From contig JASHYV010000110.1 of NCBI GenBank assembly GCA_030064695.1, positions 1 through 6,732 of the forward strand: a stretch of DNA of 6,732 bases, read 5' to 3'. This DNA is from Thermoplasmata archaeon. GTDB lineage: Archaea; Thermoplasmatota; Thermoplasmata; UBA184. Below the pieces are notes generated by a model that was not told the origin of the DNA, did no database searches, and saw nothing but the letters and a program-made list of their open reading frames with translations. The position numbers and the translations under genes were made by a program. How positions within the stretch are numbered: position 1 is the stretch's first letter; each line of letters opens with the position of its first letter. Positions 5,962 through 6,732 of this stretch are shown piece after piece.

Positions 5962-6058
5962 CGCCGCAGCGCGCGCCGCCGAGACGCTTACGGTCTCGCC
6001 TCCACGCGCACCCATCGCCCAACGGCGGCGTTTATCGGCCCGGGCCGATGCGGAGCCG
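5962..6058. promoter_or_regulatory. Divergent promoter region between the Cas4-like pair and the P-loop kinase
   Basis: This 97-nt gap separates ATG 5961 (minus) from GTG 6059 (plus). TTTATC at 6031-6036 is about 25 nt before GTG 6059, the spacing expected for a TATA element driving a leaderless transcript of the kinase. On the minus strand the same patch reads GATAAA, and a second patch, CCGTAAGCG, lies near 5986-5994, about 28 nt before ATG 5961. Which of them serves the Cas4-like gene is not decided by the sequence. Confidence 0.45.
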
Positions 6059-6694
6059 GTGCGGAGGCCCACGCTCTACGTGCTGGCCGGCTTGCCCGGC
6101 GTCGGAAAGTCCACGCTCGCCCGGGCGCTCGCCCGCGAGCGGGACGCGGTATGGCTGCGGGTCGACACGATCGAAGCGGCGCTCCTCACCTCGGGGATCC
6201 GCCGGTCGTTCGCGACCGGTTTCGCCGGCTACCAGGTCGCCGCCGAGGTGGCCGCAGAGCACCTCCGGCTCGGCCGGTCGGTAGTGATCGACGCGGTGAA
6301 CGGGGTCCCGGAGGCGAGGCGGATGTGGCGCGACCTCGCGGCCGCGACGCGGGCCCGGCGGGTCGTGATCGAACTCGCCCTCACCGACCCGGTGGAGCAC
6401 CGCGCTCGCGTAGAACGGCGCGGGACGGCGACTCCGCCGCTCCCGAGTGTTCGATGGGCCGAGGTGGTGCGGCGGCGATACGATGCCTGGAACGAGCCCG
6501 TGCTTCGACTCTCGGGCTCCGCGCCGGTGGAAGAGAATCTGCGGCGGATCGGGAGGGGCCGCTCGACTAGGCGTCGGACTTCGGCGCGGCGGGCTTCTTC
6601 TTGGTCCTCGGTTTCTTCGCCGGGGCGGGGGCGTCGGTCGAGACCGTCGCGGGCGTCGCGGCGGCGGGGGCCGGCGCGGCCGCGGCGGGGGTAG
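6059..6694 (+). CDS. P-loop kinase-like ATP-binding protein (AAA_33 / zeta-toxin-like), 3' end possibly frameshifted
   Basis: From GTG 6059 the protein has a Walker A motif GLPGVGKST at 11-19, an acidic VDTIEAAL segment at 35-42 (Asp36), a VVIDAVN strand at 75-81 (Walker B-like Asp78), an Arg-rich lid HRARVERR at 114-121, and RWAEVVRRRYDAW at 132-144. The protein-like sequence ends about residue 165 (VEENLRRIG). This is the architecture of small predicted kinases of the AAA_33/zeta-toxin superfamily, usually around 160-175 residues. The phosphate acceptor is unknown, and no antitoxin-like partner is visible. After residue 165 the frame runs on to TAG 6692-6694 as an Arg/Ser-rich tail that is the antisense of the convergent gene. 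One more G in GGGAGGGG (6551-6558) would instead end it at TAG 6568-6570 with about 170 residues. A TATA-like patch about 25 nt upstream supports a leaderless GTG start. Confidence 0.78.
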   Translation: MRRPTLYVLAGLPGVGKSTLARALARERDAVWLRVDTIEAALLTSGIRRSFATGFAGYQVAAEVAAEHLRLGRSVVIDAVNGVPEARRMWRDLAAATRARRVVIELALTDPVEHRARVERRGTATPPLPSVRWAEVVRRRYDAWNEPVLRLSGSAPVEENLRRIGRGRSTRRRTSARRASSWSSVSSPGRGRRSRPSRASRRRGPARPRRG

Positions 6695-6732
6695 CCGGCT
6701 CGGCGGGCGCGGCCGGAGCAGCGGGAGCGGAC
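6567..6732 (-). CDS. Unidentified protein, Ala/Pro/Lys-rich C-terminal tail (partial)
   Basis: On the minus strand an open frame runs from the window edge to TAG 6569-6567. Its final 54 codons encode almost only Ala, Pro, Thr, Ser and Glu, then a strongly basic end containing KKPRTKKKPAAPKSDA. This is a disordered low-complexity tail with a basic patch, as found on some archaeal ribosomal, nucleic-acid-binding and envelope-linked proteins; the folded domain lies outside, so no function is assigned. Evidence that this frame is coding is the clean AP-repeat composition in one frame and the CTAG stop, which would coincide with the expected kinase stop. The opposite strand here gives only Arg/Ser-rich shadow sequence. 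Confidence 0.6.
   Translation of the reverse strand, partial: SAPAAPAAPAEPATPAAAAPAPAAATPATVSTDAPAPAKKPRTKKKPAAPKSDA

Noticed and set aside
5933..6058. Upstream ATG 5933 as the start of the P-loop kinase
   Set aside because: The extra 42 residues are Ala/Arg-rich without family similarity, overlap the coding start of the Cas4-like ORF, and would cover the divergent promoter patch. GTG 6059 begins 10 residues before the P-loop, as is usual for the family.
1..6732. CRISPR array or other cas genes accompanying the Cas4-like nuclease
   Set aside because: No regularly spaced direct repeats and no Cas1, Cas2 or effector motifs were found on either strand, so the nuclease is treated as solo.

Overview
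The window is very GC-rich (roughly 70% or more) and almost entirely coding. It most likely comes from an archaeon, plausibly a high-GC member of Thermoplasmatota; the lineage is inference. The archaeal signs are a type II methionine aminopeptidase, a cobalamin-independent methionine synthase split into two genes, TATA-like T/A-rich patches about 25-35 nt before first genes of units (in a sequence otherwise nearly free of A/T runs), and starts so close to those patches that transcripts would be leaderless or nearly so. Only three gaps of about 90-97 nt exist, and each sits before a promoter-proximal start.

Layout. (1) 1-207, +: 3' end of an MBL-fold hydrolase of the glyoxalase II / persulfide dioxygenase type. 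(2) 303-2416, +: a two-gene operon with a 4-nt GTGA overlap, encoding a MetE N-terminal-domain homologue without zinc ligands and then the zinc-binding catalytic MetE half. (3) 4329-2413, -: operon ndk, tsaC (YrdC-type), map: NTP balancing, tRNA t6A synthesis and N-terminal Met removal. It converges on metE, and one CTAG supplies both stop codons. (4) 4419-5201, +: a class I SAM-dependent methyltransferase, divergent from ndk. (5) 5961-5177, -: two overlapping ORFs that together carry the complete signature of a Cas4-like PD-(D/E)XK, Fe-S nuclease, but broken at a two-helix membrane hairpin. (6) 6059 onward, +: a small P-loop kinase (AAA_33 / zeta-toxin-like), divergent from the Cas4-like pair. 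(7) 6732-6567, -: the Ala/Pro/Lys-rich C-terminal tail of an unidentified protein that continues outside the window.

Most of the window is housekeeping: methionine synthesis, methionine excision, tRNA modification, nucleotide metabolism. The unusual part is 5177-6694. There a solo Cas4-like nuclease, with no CRISPR array or other cas gene visible, appears to be a membrane protein with a TM hairpin inserted between its first active-site motif and its catalytic core. Both this gene and the neighbouring kinase lose frame at an identical GGGAGGGG octamer. In both cases one more G would restore a neat product, so under-called G runs are the simplest explanation. True overlapping genes or frameshifting cannot be excluded from sequence alone.
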